In this document: positions 15,197 through 15,412 of the stretch, piece by piece
Layout of the letters: each line of letters starts with the position of its first letter
How positions within the stretch are numbered: the first letter of the stretch is position 1
Source: Clostridia bacterium
GTDB lineage: Bacteria; Bacillota_A; Clostridia; TANB77; CAG-508
Length of the DNA stretch: 15,412 bases
Direction of reading: 5' to 3'
NCBI GenBank assembly: GCA_022792975.1
Contig: JAAWCC010000166.1
Span: 1 to 15,412 of the forward strand
Notes under the pieces: model-generated
Database searches by the model: none
What the model saw: the letters and a program-made list of their open reading frames with translations, nothing else
What the model was told of the DNA's origin: nothing
Position numbers and translations under genes: made by a program

Positions 15197-15412
15197 ATGT
15201 ATGTTATTTTAGTCTATGATATTAATTTAGAAGAAGGAGATGGACAACGAGTACTCAGAAATGTACATAAAATTTGTAAAAAATATTTGGTACATATTCA
15301 GAATTCAGTTTTTGAAGGAGAACTTTTGGAATCGCAAGAGTTAAAAATGAAAAAAGAGTTGGATAAGTATATAAGAGGAGATAAGGATAGCGTAATTTTG
15401 TTTAAGAGTAGG
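15197..15412 (+). CDS. cas2: CRISPR adaptation protein Cas2, cut by the window edge
   Basis: The first 72 codons are present. MYVILVYDINLEEGD is the Cas2 start with the conserved Tyr-Asp at the end of beta strand 1, and VHKICKKYLVHIQNSVFEGEL matches the next helix and strand. Cas2 is usually 85-100 aa, so only the last part is missing. ATG 15197 begins 1 nt after the cas1 stop, so it is translationally coupled to cas1. It bridges two Cas1 dimers in the integration complex. No CGG is present in this part. A CRISPR array would be expected beyond the right edge. Confidence 0.92.
   Translation, partial: MYVILVYDINLEEGDGQRVLRNVHKICKKYLVHIQNSVFEGELLESQELKMKKELDKYIRGDKDSVILFKSR

Overview
The window is AT-rich DNA from a low-GC Gram-positive bacterium. 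Consensus sigma-A promoters, strong GGAGG ribosome binding sites and the protein types (MurI, bacterial sugar transferase, type I-B Cas proteins) point to Clostridia or a close Bacillota lineage. All recognisable genes lie on the + strand.

Layout. (1) Positions 1-about 5050 look like an integrated mobile element. A perfect promoter (191-219) drives an operon of four unrecognised proteins, an excisionase-like HTH protein and a tyrosine integrase. The intergenic gaps carry hairpins, and after the last small ORF come a direct repeat and a cluster of hairpins. The + strand here is markedly A-rich and T-poor, unlike the DNA to its right. (2) Positions 5283-7207 look like host chromosome: an apparent metallo-beta-lactamase-fold pseudogene, murI (glutamate racemase) and a polyprenyl-phosphate sugar-1-phosphate transferase. 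(3) From 7262 to the right edge is a type I-B CRISPR-Cas operon, cas6-cas8b(cas11)-cas7-cas5-cas3-cas4-cas1-cas2 (cas2 cut by the window edge). It follows a consensus promoter and a leader of about 200 nt. No CRISPR array lies inside the window.

Main discovery. Five recognisable genes (integrase, murI, cas6, cas8, cas1) are broken or garbled in the standard reading. Every one is repaired by a single rule: at an in-frame CGG, skip the C and continue +1 with the glycine codon GGN. I count 11 such sites: 3452, 4026, 4030, 4055, 4305, 5620, 5708, 8191, 8198, 8342 and 14628. A twelfth is likely at 311. The rule restores invariant family motifs: MurI DSGVGG and FPYG, integrase GGKKTKAGKGR and LGHA...RY, the Cas6 GFG loop, the Cas8 N-terminus and the catalytic half of Cas1. 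I found no in-frame CGG in a recognised gene that has to be read as an ordinary codon. About 18 out-of-frame CGG trinucleotides in the same genes (for example AAC-GGA, TAC-GGA) cause no shift. This suggests that CGG is unassigned or starved in this organism, and that CGGN is decoded as glycine by +1 frameshifting or as a four-base codon. It would be used constitutively by an essential gene, by the CRISPR system and by the mobile element's integrase. A sequencing artefact is the main alternative. The exclusive codon phase, the fully predictable repair and three shifts within 30 nt of one gene argue against it.

How the genes work together. The integrase and excisionase would move the element; MurI supplies D-glutamate for peptidoglycan; the sugar transferase starts a surface-glycan repeat unit. 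Cas6 processes crRNA, Cas8/Cas11/Cas7/Cas5 form Cascade, Cas3 degrades the target, and Cas4/Cas1/Cas2 acquire spacers. If the rule is right, integration, cell-wall synthesis, CRISPR interference and CRISPR adaptation all depend on efficient CGG recoding.
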